A DNA stretch of 64,000 nucleotides from Kineosporia babensis (GTDB lineage Bacteria > Actinomycetota > Actinomycetes > Actinomycetales > Kineosporiaceae). A program made the position numbers and the translations under genes. The stretch lies in contig NZ_JAJOMB010000003.1 in the NCBI RefSeq assembly GCF_021129305.1, positions 186,001 through 250,000 of the forward strand, written 5' to 3'. The first letter of the stretch is position 1, and the number at the start of each line of letters is the position of its first letter. The notes beneath the pieces were generated by a model. That model made no database searches, had not been told where the DNA came from, and worked only from the letters and a program-made list of their open reading frames with translations. Below are positions 44,109-52,919 of the stretch, piece after piece.

Positions 44109-44767
44109 CGGTAGAGCCAGTGGCTGTGCGCCCGAACCTGGGCCTGATGGGCCTGGTACAGGGCGACGGCGCCGAGGTTGCCGTCCTGTGTAGCCACGCG
44201 GAGCCGGGACAACCCGCGCTGCACAGACCAGCCCGAAGCAGCCGCCAGCAATGCTGCCCCCACCCCCTGGCGCTGGTGGACCGGAGCAACCGCGAGCAGC
44301 CCGATCCGGGCACCGTCGCCGGTCAGCCGTAAGCTCAGCAAGCCCCGGTCGGCGAGCATCAGGCAAGTGTCGTCGTATGCTCCCCGCACGGCGTTGGTGG
44401 CCCACTCGGCATAAAGACGCCGTCTTTCGTCCGGCGAGTACCAGGGCTGCGTGAATCGGCTCTGCACCAGCGCGGTAGCGGCTATCTCCCGGACCGTTCC
44501 GATATCCCTCGGACCGGCCTCCCGGATCTGCGGATCCACCGGCCCCGGGCGCAGCGGAAGGTCGAAATCGAGTTCACCGACCACGCTCCGGAATCCCGCC
44601 TCGACCAGCGGATCAGCCTTACCAGCAGGTACTTTGACCTGGTAGTGGATGCCTTCGGCGAAGGCCAGGACCGGGCCGGCCGGATCGAGGACGACCTCCG
44701 CGTGCGGGCGGCCGAAGAGCTCGCTCAACCAGGCGAGTGGCCGTATTCGCCCATGGGCAGACACCAT
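44105..44767 (-). CDS. wecD: dTDP-fucosamine acetyltransferase (WecD/RffC-like)
   Basis: This 220-residue GNAT acetyltransferase has acetyl-CoA-binding sequence LLAVAPVHQRQGVGAALL (about 157-174). The YAEWATNAVRGAYDD block (about 118-132) corresponds to the W-x-x-N-A-V-x-G motif of WecD. It would acetylate dTDP-Fuc4N made by WecE to dTDP-Fuc4NAc. A GGGGGAG site precedes the ATG. It is 127 bp downstream of the dehydratase gene and overlaps wecE. Confidence 0.82.
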   Translation of the reverse strand: MVSAHGRIRPLAWLSELFGRPHAEVVLDPAGPVLAFAEGIHYQVKVPAGKADPLVEAGFRSVVGELDFDLPLRPGPVDPQIREAGPRDIGTVREIAATALVQSRFTQPWYSPDERRRLYAEWATNAVRGAYDDTCLMLADRGLLSLRLTGDGARIGLLAVAPVHQRQGVGAALLAAASGWSVQRGLSRLRVATQDGNLGAVALYQAHQAQVRAHSHWLYR

Positions 44768-44894
44768 CGAACCACTCCCCCGTCGAACGTCCGATCACCT
44801 GCCGACCAAACTTGTCTCAGCGCTTCGGAAAACGCAACATTTTCGGGACGACGGCGAAGAACGCGCCGGGAAGTGCAGGTGTGAAAGAAGGCCA

Positions 44895-45869
44895 TTACCG
44901 CGACTTCAACGGCTCCCACCAAGCACGATGAGCCGCATACCACCGGACGGTCTCGCCCAGGCCCACCTCGAGCGAAGTCAGCGGCTCGTAGCCCAGTTCG
45001 GCCCGGATCTTGCCGAAGTCGACGCAGTAACGCCGGTCATGCCCTCGCCGGTCCTCGACCGTCCGGACCCGTTCCCACCCGACCCCGCAGGCATCGAGCA
45101 GCAGCTGCGTGAGCTCGCGGTTCGTCAGGCCCGTACCACCACCGATGTTGTAGACCTCGCCGGCCCGGCCGCCGGTGGCCACCAGCGCCACCCCTCGACA
45201 ATGGTCGTCCACATGGAGCCAGTCCCGCACCTGAAGGCCGTCGCCGTACAGCGGAACCCTGTGCCCGTCCATCAGATTCGTGACGAACAGTGGAATCAGC
45301 TTCTCCGGAAACTGGTACGCCCCATAATTGTTGGACGATCGAGTCACCACTACATCCAGGCCATAGGTTTGCGCGTACGCACGGGCGATCAGATCACTAC
45401 CGGCCTTGCTCGCGCTGTACGGCGAGTTCGGCTCCAGCGGCTGCAGTTCGTCCCAGGCGCCGTGCTCGATCGAGCCGTACACCTCATCGGTCGACACGTG
45501 AACGAACCGGATGCCCGACGGACCGGCCCGCAACGCCGCATCCAGCAGCGTCTGGGTGCCGAGAACATTCGTCCTCACGAAGTCGCCGGCAGCGACGATC
45601 GACCTGTCCACATGCGACTCGGCCGCGAAGTGAACCACCAGGTCGGTCGCTGCCAGCAGAGCATCGACCAGGCTGCGATCCAGGATGTCCCCGACCACCA
45701 GCTCCAGATGCGGGCGGACCGGGTCCAAGTTCGCCCGGCTACCCGCGTAGGTGAGCTTGTCAAGCACCGTCACCCGAGCGCCGGCCAGTTCCGGATACCT
45801 CCCGGTCACAACGCTGCGCACAAAGTGCGATCCGACAAACCCCGCCCCACCCGTCACGAGAATGCGCAT
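44895..45869 (-). CDS. rffG: dTDP-glucose 4,6-dehydratase (RmlB/RffG)
   Basis: This 324-residue SDR of the extended type has the NAD-binding motif GGAGFVGSH (7-15), the catalytic STDEVYG segment (about 125-131), YSASK (about 150-154) and NNYGAYQFPEKLIPLF (about 174-189). It converts dTDP-glucose to dTDP-4-keto-6-deoxyglucose, the substrate of WecE. It is first in the ECA-like operon; an AAGGGGG site precedes the ATG. A linked dTDP-glucose pyrophosphorylase (rffH/rmlA) is absent from this window. The same intermediate also feeds rhamnose and other deoxysugars. Confidence 0.92.
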   Translation of the reverse strand: MRILVTGGAGFVGSHFVRSVVTGRYPELAGARVTVLDKLTYAGSRANLDPVRPHLELVVGDILDRSLVDALLAATDLVVHFAAESHVDRSIVAAGDFVRTNVLGTQTLLDAALRAGPSGIRFVHVSTDEVYGSIEHGAWDELQPLEPNSPYSASKAGSDLIARAYAQTYGLDVVVTRSSNNYGAYQFPEKLIPLFVTNLMDGHRVPLYGDGLQVRDWLHVDDHCRGVALVATGGRAGEVYNIGGGTGLTNRELTQLLLDACGVGWERVRTVEDRRGHDRRYCVDFGKIRAELGYEPLTSLEVGLGETVRWYAAHRAWWEPLKSR

Positions 45870-45924
45870 CCCACAGCCCCCTTCGATCGGAGCATTCAGT
45901 ATGCGGGCCTCCGGCGGCGTGCTC

Positions 45925-45973
45925 GTGACGAATCTGCGAGGTGCGTCACCGGTCCGACATTCTTCGTCACCGG
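45925..45973. promoter_or_regulatory. Repeated CGTCAC half-sites in a divergent promoter region
   Basis: CGTCACCGG occurs at 45944-45952 and again at 45965-45973, exactly 21 bp (two helical turns) apart, and the inverted half-site GTGACG is at 45925-45930. They lie between rffG and the polyester-hydrolase gene, a good place for an operator acting on both. The binding protein is unknown. Confidence 0.4.
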
Positions 45974-46063
45974 AACGAAGCGAGACTGCCCGATAGACCC
46001 CAACCTCGCCGCCCGTTCGTCTTTTCCCTTGAACCCGTATCCACCATTCACCAAGATCGCTTC

Positions 46064-46927
46064 GTGCCCACTGTGCGTCGCCGCTTCCTCTTCCTCGTCA
46101 CCCTGGTCACCGCTGGTCTGCTGTTCGGTTCGCAGGCGCACGCCGAAGAGCCGCCTACCCACCAACGCGGCCCGGCTCCCACCGCAGCGTCCATCGCCGC
46201 CGAGCAAGGACCGTTCACCATCTCGCAGGCGTCGATCTCCGGTTCCGACGCCGAGGGTTTCGGTGGGGCCGACATCTATTACCCCACCGACACAAGCCAG
46301 GGACGCTTCGGGGCGGTGGCGATGTCGACCGGCTTCATCGCCCAGCGTTCCAGCCTGAAATGGCTTGCCGCGCGCCTGGCCTCGCACGGCTTCGTGGTGG
46401 TCAACATCAACACCAAGACCCGCGGCGACCAGCCCGCTCATCGGGGCCGGCAACTGCTGGCCGCGCTCGACCAGGCCACCCAGGACGGCCGGGTGCGCGA
46501 CCGGATCGACCCCGGGCGGCTCGCCGTTCTGGGTTACTCGCTCGGAGGTGGTGGTGCGCTGGAAGCCGGCCGGCTACGTCCCTCGTTGAAGGCCGCCGTG
46601 CCACTGACACCCTGGAGCACCACCCTCTCCTTCCCCGAGAACCGGGTTCCGACCATGATCATCGGCGCCGAGTTGGACACCGTGGCCCCGGTCGACCTGC
46701 AGGCCAAGCCGTTCTACCGCAGCCTGCCCGACTCCCCCGGCAAGGCCTACCTCGAACTCGACGACGCCACCCACTTCGCGCCGTTCTTCGCCAACTCCAC
46801 CATGGCCAAGTACAGCGTCGCCTGGCTGAAGCTGTTCGTGGACGACGACCAGCGCTACCGCCGGTTCGTCTGCCCCGGCCCAGCCCATGACCGCAGCGTC
46901 TCCGACTACCGGAACACCTGCTCCTGA
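46064..46927 (+). CDS. Secreted polyester hydrolase/cutinase of the PET-hydrolase family
   Basis: Read from the GTG at 46064 the product has 287 residues with a signal peptide ending AHA (about residue 27). The start is uncertain; a GTG at 46073 and upstream codons are possible and none has a good ribosome site. The alpha/beta-hydrolase triad is S159 (LGYSLGGGG), D205 (GAELDTVAP) and H237 (DDATHFAPF). RSSLKWLAARLASHGFVVVN and SVAWLKLFVDDDQRYRRF match LCC/PETase-type enzymes, and C270 and C286 suit the conserved terminal disulfide. The TPW Trp of the substrate cleft is kept; the usual G-(H/W)-S-M-G is G-Y-S-L-G and the oxyanion Tyr is Phe91. Activity on polyesters is inferred. Confidence 0.82.
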   Translation: MPTVRRRFLFLVTLVTAGLLFGSQAHAEEPPTHQRGPAPTAASIAAEQGPFTISQASISGSDAEGFGGADIYYPTDTSQGRFGAVAMSTGFIAQRSSLKWLAARLASHGFVVVNINTKTRGDQPAHRGRQLLAALDQATQDGRVRDRIDPGRLAVLGYSLGGGGALEAGRLRPSLKAAVPLTPWSTTLSFPENRVPTMIIGAELDTVAPVDLQAKPFYRSLPDSPGKAYLELDDATHFAPFFANSTMAKYSVAWLKLFVDDDQRYRRFVCPGPAHDRSVSDYRNTCS

Positions 46928-46998
46928 AGCGACTGCCCGCCGGAGCATGAGCTGCCCGGTTCAGGTTCTCCCGACCCCCATCAGCGTTCGTAGCTCAA

Positions 46999-47733
46999 TC
47001 ACCAGCCCACCGGGCCGCCGGCGTCGAAGAAGCTGCCGCTGGGACCGTCGGCCGGCAACGTGGCGGCCTGCACGACCACCTTCGCGCCCTCGGACGGGTG
47101 CTGGGTCCCCATGTTGCCGTTCATGTCGGTGGCGTTGAACCCGGGGCAGACCGAGTTGACCTTCACCGGAGTGTCTTTCAGTTCGACGGCGAGCCATCCG
47201 GTCAGGGTGCTCACCAGGGTCTTGGAGGTGGCGTAGGCGTAACTCAGGCCGAACTGGGCCAGTGGCTGCTCGGGCGCGGTGAGCATGCTGAGTGATCCCA
47301 TCGAGCTGCTCAGGTTCACGATGCGCCCGGCCTCCGCCTTGCGTACCAGCGGCAGAAAGGCCTGGGTGACGCGCAGCGTGCCGTAGTAGTTCACGTCGAA
47401 CGTCTTCTCGATCGTTTCGGGTCGCATGGTGCTGGCCGGGCCCTCCTGGTCGCCGAGGGCGATGCCGGCGTTGTTGATCAGGACGTCCAGGACGCCGCTG
47501 CGATCGGCGATGTGCTCCTGGGCGGCCTGGATGCTGTCGGCATCGGTCACGTCGAGCTGGACGAAGCGGACGTCGCCGTCGGCGGCCAGATCCTTCGCGG
47601 CCGCTTCGCCGCGGCCGGCGTCTCGGCATCCCAGCCAGACGGTGAACCCCTGCTGAGCCAGCTGACGGGCGGTCTCGAAGCCGATGCCCTTGTTGGCACC
47701 CGTGACGAGTGCGGTCTGATGCGTGGTGGTCAT
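46999..47733 (-). CDS. Short-chain dehydrogenase/reductase
   Basis: From the ATG at 47733 the product has 244 residues. It has the TGANKGIG cofactor motif (about 11-18), NNAG (about 88-91), the active-site Ser in NLSSSMG and YATSK (about 160-164). It resembles carbonyl-reductase-like SDRs that bind NADPH. It is divergent from an AraC regulator, a common arrangement for control. The physiological substrate is unknown. Upstream in-frame codons to 47784 are in the shared promoter region. Confidence 0.9.
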   Translation of the reverse strand: MTTTHQTALVTGANKGIGFETARQLAQQGFTVWLGCRDAGRGEAAAKDLAADGDVRFVQLDVTDADSIQAAQEHIADRSGVLDVLINNAGIALGDQEGPASTMRPETIEKTFDVNYYGTLRVTQAFLPLVRKAEAGRIVNLSSSMGSLSMLTAPEQPLAQFGLSYAYATSKTLVSTLTGWLAVELKDTPVKVNSVCPGFNATDMNGNMGTQHPSEGAKVVVQAATLPADGPSGSFFDAGGPVGW

Positions 47734-47773
47734 GAGAACGATGGTGGATCCGCGGGGGCGTACGATCCATAAC

Positions 47774-48742
47774 GTGACGTCCACAGTTTCTTACGCATCG
47801 TCCAGCACTGAGCCGCTGCTGGGCTCCAGCGACCCGATCGCCGGCGCCATTGGCCTGCTCCGCCCCCGTACGGAGGTCTATCCGGACATCAGCGCAGCCG
47901 GGTCGTGGGCGTTACAGTTCGAGGCTTTCAAGTACGTAAGGATCGGGGGCATCGACCGCGGCGAGTGCTGGCTGACGTTCGAGGACGGCAGCCGGCCCGT
48001 GCGACTGTCCGAGGGCGACCTCTTCCTGCTGGTCAGCCCTCCGGCCTATCGGCTGGCCAGCTCCCTGACCGCCGAACCGCTACCGGCGCAGGCGATGTGG
48101 GAGAGCGCCGTGAACGGCCAGGTGCGCATCGGCGCCGAGGCCGATGAGGATTTCGGCGCGTGCGGTGGGCAGTTCTGGTTCGACGAGGCCAACGCCGCGA
48201 TGCTGACCGACGTGCTGCCCCGGCTGGTTCACGTCAAGGCCGGCGACCGGAGCAACGGTCAGCTCGCCCTGGTGGCCCAGCTTCTCAGCACCGAGGTGAA
48301 GAACCAGAGCGTCGGCAGTTCTCTCGTGCTGGACCACCTGGCGCAGGTGCTCTTCGTGCATGTGCTGCGCGCCCATGTCGACCAGAGCGAGCATCCGATC
48401 GGCTGGCTCGGCGCACTCTCGGACGACGGCATCGGTGCCGCCCTGCGCGCCCTGCACGCCGACGTCTCCCACCGCTGGACGCTTCAGGAGCTGGCCACGC
48501 TCGCCCGGATGTCCCGCTCGGCGTTCGCGGCAGCCTTCAAGAAGCGGCTCGGCACAGCACCTCTGGACTACCTGATCCAGTGGCGCATGAGCCTCGCCCG
48601 GGACGCCCTGCGCCGCAACACCCACTCCATCTCCGAACTCGCCGTTGCCACCGGCTACGAGTCCGAAAGTGCCTTCAGCACGGCCTTTCGGCGGGTGGTC
48701 GGCGCCTCGCCCAAGCAGTACCGCGATGCCTCGGGCAGCTGA
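47774..48742 (+). CDS. AraC family transcriptional regulator
   Basis: From the GTG at 47774 the product has 322 residues with an N-terminal cupin-like sensing domain (AraC_binding_2/6 type; GGIDRGECWLTFEDG and LSEGDLFLLVSPP) and a C-terminal double HTH (WTLQELATLARMSRSAFAAA, then SISELAVATGYESESAFSTA and FRRVVGASPKQYR). TACGAT, a plausible -10 box, lies seven bases before the GTG, which fits leaderless translation; an ATG at 47741 is the alternative. It probably regulates the divergent SDR gene. Confidence 0.88.
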   Translation: MTSTVSYASSSTEPLLGSSDPIAGAIGLLRPRTEVYPDISAAGSWALQFEAFKYVRIGGIDRGECWLTFEDGSRPVRLSEGDLFLLVSPPAYRLASSLTAEPLPAQAMWESAVNGQVRIGAEADEDFGACGGQFWFDEANAAMLTDVLPRLVHVKAGDRSNGQLALVAQLLSTEVKNQSVGSSLVLDHLAQVLFVHVLRAHVDQSEHPIGWLGALSDDGIGAALRALHADVSHRWTLQELATLARMSRSAFAAAFKKRLGTAPLDYLIQWRMSLARDALRRNTHSISELAVATGYESESAFSTAFRRVVGASPKQYRDASGS

Positions 48743-48779
48743 CCCGACCGCAGCCGGCCCGCAGGCGGCCGCAGTCGGG
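48743..48779. terminator. Imperfect hairpin between convergent genes
   Basis: CCCGAC (48743) pairs with GTCGGG (ending 48779), and the GC-rich interior extends the stem to about 14 bp with two mismatches. It lies directly after the AraC stop and before the end of the convergent lipoprotein gene. Confidence 0.45.
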
Positions 48780-48792
48780 GATCGCCCGGGGG

Positions 48793-49398
48793 TCAGCCAG
48801 GGATGACGACCTTCCACTTCGTGGTCAGCTTGTCGCCGTACTCCAGGCCGTTCTTGCCCAGATTCAGCTTCAGCTCGCCGTTCTCACGACTGATCACGTA
48901 CCCGTCGCCGGACTTCGAGAAGGCGAACTCCAGGTTCTCCTCGCCGGTGTCGCACTCCCCCGCCACGATCGGCGAAGGGCTGATCTCGTCCTGGTCCGGG
49001 GCGCGCCAGCACAGCGGCTCCAGCTCACCCGAACCGTCGGTGCCCTTCACCTGGTACAGGTCACCACCCAGGGACTCGAAGGTGAACAACTGACGCCCGG
49101 TGTCGTCGTCCGTCATCGACAGGCCTTCGTCCTCCAGCGTCAGCCCTCCCTCCAGAACATCGGCCGGCACGATCGTCGCACCCAGGCCGTCCTCCGGCAG
49201 TTCCTCGTCCGTGGAGGTCGGCGTGCTCTTCTCGACCGCCTCGACCGGCGCCGCGCTGGTGGTCGCAGCCACCGCCGTGCTGTCCACGGATTCCGGCTCG
49301 TTCCCCGCGCCCGATGCCGACTCCGACCCGCAGGCCGACGTGACCAGCGCACCGATCGCCAAGAAGCCTGCCGCGGTGATTCCCTTGAGCCGTACCAT
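48793..49398 (-). CDS. Putative lipoprotein of unknown function
   Basis: From the ATG at 49398 (AGGAG seven bases upstream; a GTG at 49404 is less likely) the product has 201 residues. The signal peptide ends in a lipobox-like VTSAC at Cys23, followed by a Ser/Thr/Glu-rich linker (about 24-70). The mature domain is acidic with Trp and two to three cysteines (LEPLCWRAPDQDE, GECDTGEENLEF), suggesting a beta-rich fold. I do not recognise the family. No operon partner. Confidence 0.7.
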   Translation of the reverse strand: MVRLKGITAAGFLAIGALVTSACGSESASGAGNEPESVDSTAVAATTSAAPVEAVEKSTPTSTDEELPEDGLGATIVPADVLEGGLTLEDEGLSMTDDDTGRQLFTFESLGGDLYQVKGTDGSGELEPLCWRAPDQDEISPSPIVAGECDTGEENLEFAFSKSGDGYVISRENGELKLNLGKNGLEYGDKLTTKWKVVIPG

Positions 49399-49522
49399 GA
49401 CCACTCTCCTGTCTGTCGCTGTCGGGGGTGACGTGGGCGCTGCCGTAGCGCCCTACAGACTGAGATGCGGTCGAACCCGGATTGGGTCGAAAGGATCTTG
49501 AAAGAATCTGGGCAACCGGCTT

Positions 49523-50278
49523 TCAGAAGGTGGATCCGCCGGAGAGCAGCAACGCCTGACCGCTGACGTAGCCCGCCAGATCCCCGGCGAAGTACTCGGC
49601 CGCATCCGCTGCGTCGTCAGGACGGCCAAGTCGTTGCCCGAAGCGCAGCCGGGCGAAGAACTCGTGCTCCGGGGCGTCGTCGGCCAGATCGGTGAACACG
49701 CCCGCGCCTGCGCTCGGGGACGGAAGGATCGTGTTCACCGTGACTTGCCGATCGATCAGCTCGACCGCCAGCACCCGGACCAGCTGGCGGGCCGCCGCCT
49801 TGCTGGCCGAGTACAGCCCGGTCCCCGGCACCGGCGAGGCCGTGCTGCTCGAGCCGATCAGGATGATCCGGCCCCCGTCGCTCACGTACTTCGCGGCCTT
49901 CTGCAGGGTGAAGAACGCGCCCTTGGTATTGGTCCCGAAGAGCCGGTCGAACTGCTCCTCGGTGGCCTCGACGGCCGGCTGGTCGACCAGCTCGAGCCCC
50001 GCGTTGGCCACCACGATGTCGACCTGGCCGAAGCGTTCCAGCGTGGTCCGGAACAGCCGCTCGATCTCCCCGACCTGGGAGACGTCCGCCTTCACGGCGA
50101 TGACCTCGGCCTTCCCCACCGCCTGGCAGTCGGCGACGGCCTGCTTGGCCGCCTCCTCGTTGCCGAAGTAGTTGATCACGACGCGGGCGCCGAGCGCGGC
50201 GTACCGCACGGCGATCGCCCTGCCGATCCCGCGAGCTGATCCGGTGACGATCGCAACCTTGCCGCTCAGGTCGGTCAT
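49523..50278 (-). CDS. Short-chain dehydrogenase/reductase (FabG-like)
   Basis: This 251-residue classical SDR has TGSARGIG (12-19), NAG (about 92-94), the catalytic Ser in IGSSS, YSASK (about 156-160), and the IVTG-to-SGGSTF ends. Such enzymes reduce 3-keto groups with NAD(P)H; substrates vary. It stands alone with its own promoter region. Confidence 0.9.
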   Translation of the reverse strand: MTDLSGKVAIVTGSARGIGRAIAVRYAALGARVVINYFGNEEAAKQAVADCQAVGKAEVIAVKADVSQVGEIERLFRTTLERFGQVDIVVANAGLELVDQPAVEATEEQFDRLFGTNTKGAFFTLQKAAKYVSDGGRIILIGSSSTASPVPGTGLYSASKAAARQLVRVLAVELIDRQVTVNTILPSPSAGAGVFTDLADDAPEHEFFARLRFGQRLGRPDDAADAAEYFAGDLAGYVSGQALLLSGGSTF

Positions 50279-50357
50279 GGTGTGCTGTGCTCCCTCCGTG
50301 GATGCGACGAGTATCGGACAAATCGACCGGCCTTGGGGTCCTTATCCCTGGCCTGGC

Positions 50358-51422
50358 TCAGACCAGCCAGGCCAGGGTCCGCCCCTGCGACCAGCTGCGG
50401 CCGACCGCCAGAGCCACCGTTGAGGCATGCTCGAACACACTCAGCCCGATCGTGCTGTGCCCGGAGGCGCGACGATCCCCCATGGTCGGTACCGCCGGAG
50501 CCACCCCCACCCCTTCCACCGAGACCCACGCCACCGGCCGGTGGGTGGCGGCCTCGTCCAGGCAGTGCAGGAACCGCAGACGGGCCTCCAACGACAAGTG
50601 CGACAGCGCCCAGGTAGTGGTCACCACCGGCAGGACATCGGCCGGCACCTCGGCGAGGGCCTCCGGCAACCTCTCATTGATCACACCCGCCAGCCGGCGC
50701 ACCGGCGATCGGACCGCCAAGTCCAGCTCGGCGTTCAGAACCGCCATCTGCTCCTGGTGATCGGGCCACACCCCGGCCCGTAACCACCGGGCCTGATCCG
50801 CATCGGTCAGATCCAGCGGATCAGGGGCCACCACCGTCCGGCTGACCACCTCCGGCAGCGGCTGCGACGGGATCGGCCGCTCCCCCACTACCTGCGCGCT
50901 CATCTGCACCGGAGATGACGGATCACCCAGCCGCCGACCACTGCTGTAACTCAGGCCCACCCGATCCAGATTCAGGTTCAGGCCCGCAGCCCGCCCCACA
51001 TCGATCAGGGCGATGGCCCCGGCCCCGACCCGCAGGGCGGCCTCTGCCACCGCCGGGTACAACACCGCGCAGCGCCCGTTCTCCTTGGTGAGAACAGGAC
51101 GACGCCCGGCCGTCGCGATCACTTCCTCGATACTGCCCAGCAGGGTCTGAACCGCAGCCCGACCGGCGGCCGGGGCATCACCCTCGGCGTAGGCCCGAGC
51201 CAGCTCCGGAGCCCGACCGGCCAGGGCACGATCATGCAAAGCAGCCAGAACCGCCGAAGGCCCCCGCTGAGCAGCCGGCTCGAGAACCTGCATGGCCTCG
51301 GGCGACTCACCCAGGGCCCGGGCCACCTGCTCGTACAACGGCGCGTTCTCGGCCTGGGCAACCTCGGCCGCACGAAGATAGGCCTCGGGCAGAGACCGCT
51401 TTCGCCCCGCTGTCTTGTTCAC
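50358..51422 (-). CDS. DUF2332 family protein
   Basis: This 354-residue protein matches DUF2332, an uncharacterised actinobacterial family. Landmarks are the IDVGRAAGLNLNLDRVGLSY segment (about 140-159), SSGRRLGDPSSPVQ (about 160-173), the VVAPDPLDLTDADQARWL block and WPDHQEQ. The GRAAGLNL motif resembles an SAM-binding loop of methyltransferases, but this is only a resemblance. No signal peptide. Confidence 0.8.
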   Translation of the reverse strand: MNKTAGRKRSLPEAYLRAAEVAQAENAPLYEQVARALGESPEAMQVLEPAAQRGPSAVLAALHDRALAGRAPELARAYAEGDAPAAGRAAVQTLLGSIEEVIATAGRRPVLTKENGRCAVLYPAVAEAALRVGAGAIALIDVGRAAGLNLNLDRVGLSYSSGRRLGDPSSPVQMSAQVVGERPIPSQPLPEVVSRTVVAPDPLDLTDADQARWLRAGVWPDHQEQMAVLNAELDLAVRSPVRRLAGVINERLPEALAEVPADVLPVVTTTWALSHLSLEARLRFLHCLDEAATHRPVAWVSVEGVGVAPAVPTMGDRRASGHSTIGLSVFEHASTVALAVGRSWSQGRTLAWLV

Positions 51423-51533
51423 GCCGAATACCCCACCGTCTCAACGACATAGACCGAACCGTCGACCCTACCTCAGTCATCGTTCCGCACCCGCCAATGT
51501 CCTCAGCAAGGCCGGCTCGTCCACCGGTGCTCC

Positions 51534-51884
51534 TCAGGCGCTGACGGTCAGCAGCACTCCACAGGCGAGAAAGGTCAGGTAGGCGCCCGTTCCTCGCCCT
51601 GGCGCGGTCACCAGCATCCGGCGAATCAGCACTACAGCCGACGCTGCCGCGCACAGCACCCCGCCCGCCACCGCGTAACGCGGTTCGCCCAGGCCCAGGA
51701 CGATGAGCGCCCCGGTGACCAGGGCGAAACCGGCGATCAGCCAACGTACCGGCTCCACGACCCGCCACCCGGTCACCTCCCACATCCTCTGCCGCCAGAC
51801 CTCCAGACCGAGCAGCGCCGACAGCGCCACGAGGAACAGTTCAAGGAGCAGAATGATGGACGCTACCCACGCAACGACGTTCAT
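51534..51884 (-). CDS. Small four-helix membrane protein
   Basis: This 116-residue protein consists of about four hydrophobic helices (near 5-27, 48-66, 70-88 and 98-114) separated by short basic loops (VWRQRMWEVTGWR, LIRRMLVTAPGR). It may be DoxX-like in topology, but no family motif was recognised. Codon use and a lack of competing genes support that it is real. Confidence 0.6.
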   Translation of the reverse strand: MNVVAWVASIILLLELFLVALSALLGLEVWRQRMWEVTGWRVVEPVRWLIAGFALVTGALIVLGLGEPRYAVAGGVLCAAASAVVLIRRMLVTAPGRGTGAYLTFLACGVLLTVSA

Positions 51885-51976
51885 GGGTGCAATTCAAACC
51901 TGATCAGCCTCAACCGGACACCAGAACCGCGAGGATCGAGCCCAGGACGTTCGTCGGCCGGCATCGCACTGGGTCT

Positions 51977-52831
51977 TCAGCGCCCGGCCGGGCTGCAGGC
52001 TGCGACGAAGCGAGCGATCCGGATCGAGGTCTGTTCAGTTCTCCAGGCCAGGCGCACCCGGGCCGGCGCCAGGCCCTGGACCTTGATCAGCCGGATGCTC
52101 TGCGGGAGCGCGACCTCCTGCACCATGGGCAGCGGCATGAACGCGATCCCGTCACCGTGGCCGACATGGACGAAAAGCTGTAACAGGTCTTCCACCTCGG
52201 GCCCGGCCAGAGGAGCACCGTCCAGCCAGTAGACGCGCTCCGGCGCGGTGCTTCCGGCCCAGCCGATGACCCGGTCCGCCAGCAGATCGGTGCGATCGAC
52301 GACGGATCGCCCGGCCAGAGGATGGTCTCCGGGCACCACGGCAACCCGTTCCTGGGTGGTGACCAGGGCGGTGTCCAGCCCGGTCTCATCGAATTCGCCA
52401 CTGAGCAAGGCTATGTCGACCGCCCCGGAACGCAGCGACTCCAGTTGCGTGCGCCAGTGGGACATGACGGGCTCGATGTGCTCTCCCGGATCGGCTGCGA
52501 TCAGCGTGCCGAGCATCTCGTAGTCGCAGGCGCGGGCGCCGACCCGGACCGGAGGCCGTAGCGCACTGGCTTCCTGAGTCTGCCGGACCGCGGTAGCCAG
52601 ATCCCGATGGATCAACCGGGCTCGGTCGACCAGGACTTCACCGGCCGCGGTCAGAGCGCTCCCCCGCGGCAGCCGGTCCAGCAGCGAGACTCCCACCGAG
52701 CGTTCGAGGGTGGCGATGGCCCGGCTCAGCGCGGGCTGGGTCATTCCCAGGCTGGCGGCGGCGTGCGAGATGCCGCCCTGCTCAGCCACGGCGATCAGAT
52801 AACGCAACTGGCGAAGCTCCACATCCGGCAC
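51977..52831 (-). CDS. LysR family transcriptional regulator
   Basis: From the GTG at 52831 the product has 284 residues. The HTH is at about residues 4-62 (LRQLRYLIAVAEQGGISHAA, then MTQPALSRAIATLE) with a substrate-binding domain after residue 90. The frame stays open upstream to 52981 but that part has no regulator sequence. It is divergent from an alpha/beta-hydrolase gene 88 bp away, its likely target. Confidence 0.9.
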   Translation of the reverse strand: MPDVELRQLRYLIAVAEQGGISHAAASLGMTQPALSRAIATLERSVGVSLLDRLPRGSALTAAGEVLVDRARLIHRDLATAVRQTQEASALRPPVRVGARACDYEMLGTLIAADPGEHIEPVMSHWRTQLESLRSGAVDIALLSGEFDETGLDTALVTTQERVAVVPGDHPLAGRSVVDRTDLLADRVIGWAGSTAPERVYWLDGAPLAGPEVEDLLQLFVHVGHGDGIAFMPLPMVQEVALPQSIRLIKVQGLAPARVRLAWRTEQTSIRIARFVAACSPAGR

Positions 52832-52919
52832 CCCACCAGTCTGACATGCCCAGCAAGCATGGCTCCGTATGCCGGAACAGGTCTGGCTGCCTTCCGGCGG
52901 AAGCCGAAGACTTGCCCGC

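Noticed and set aside
44649..46358. A 569-codon plus-strand frame
   Set aside because: It runs antisense through rffG, and into the hydrolase in the wrong frame; no domain is recognisable.
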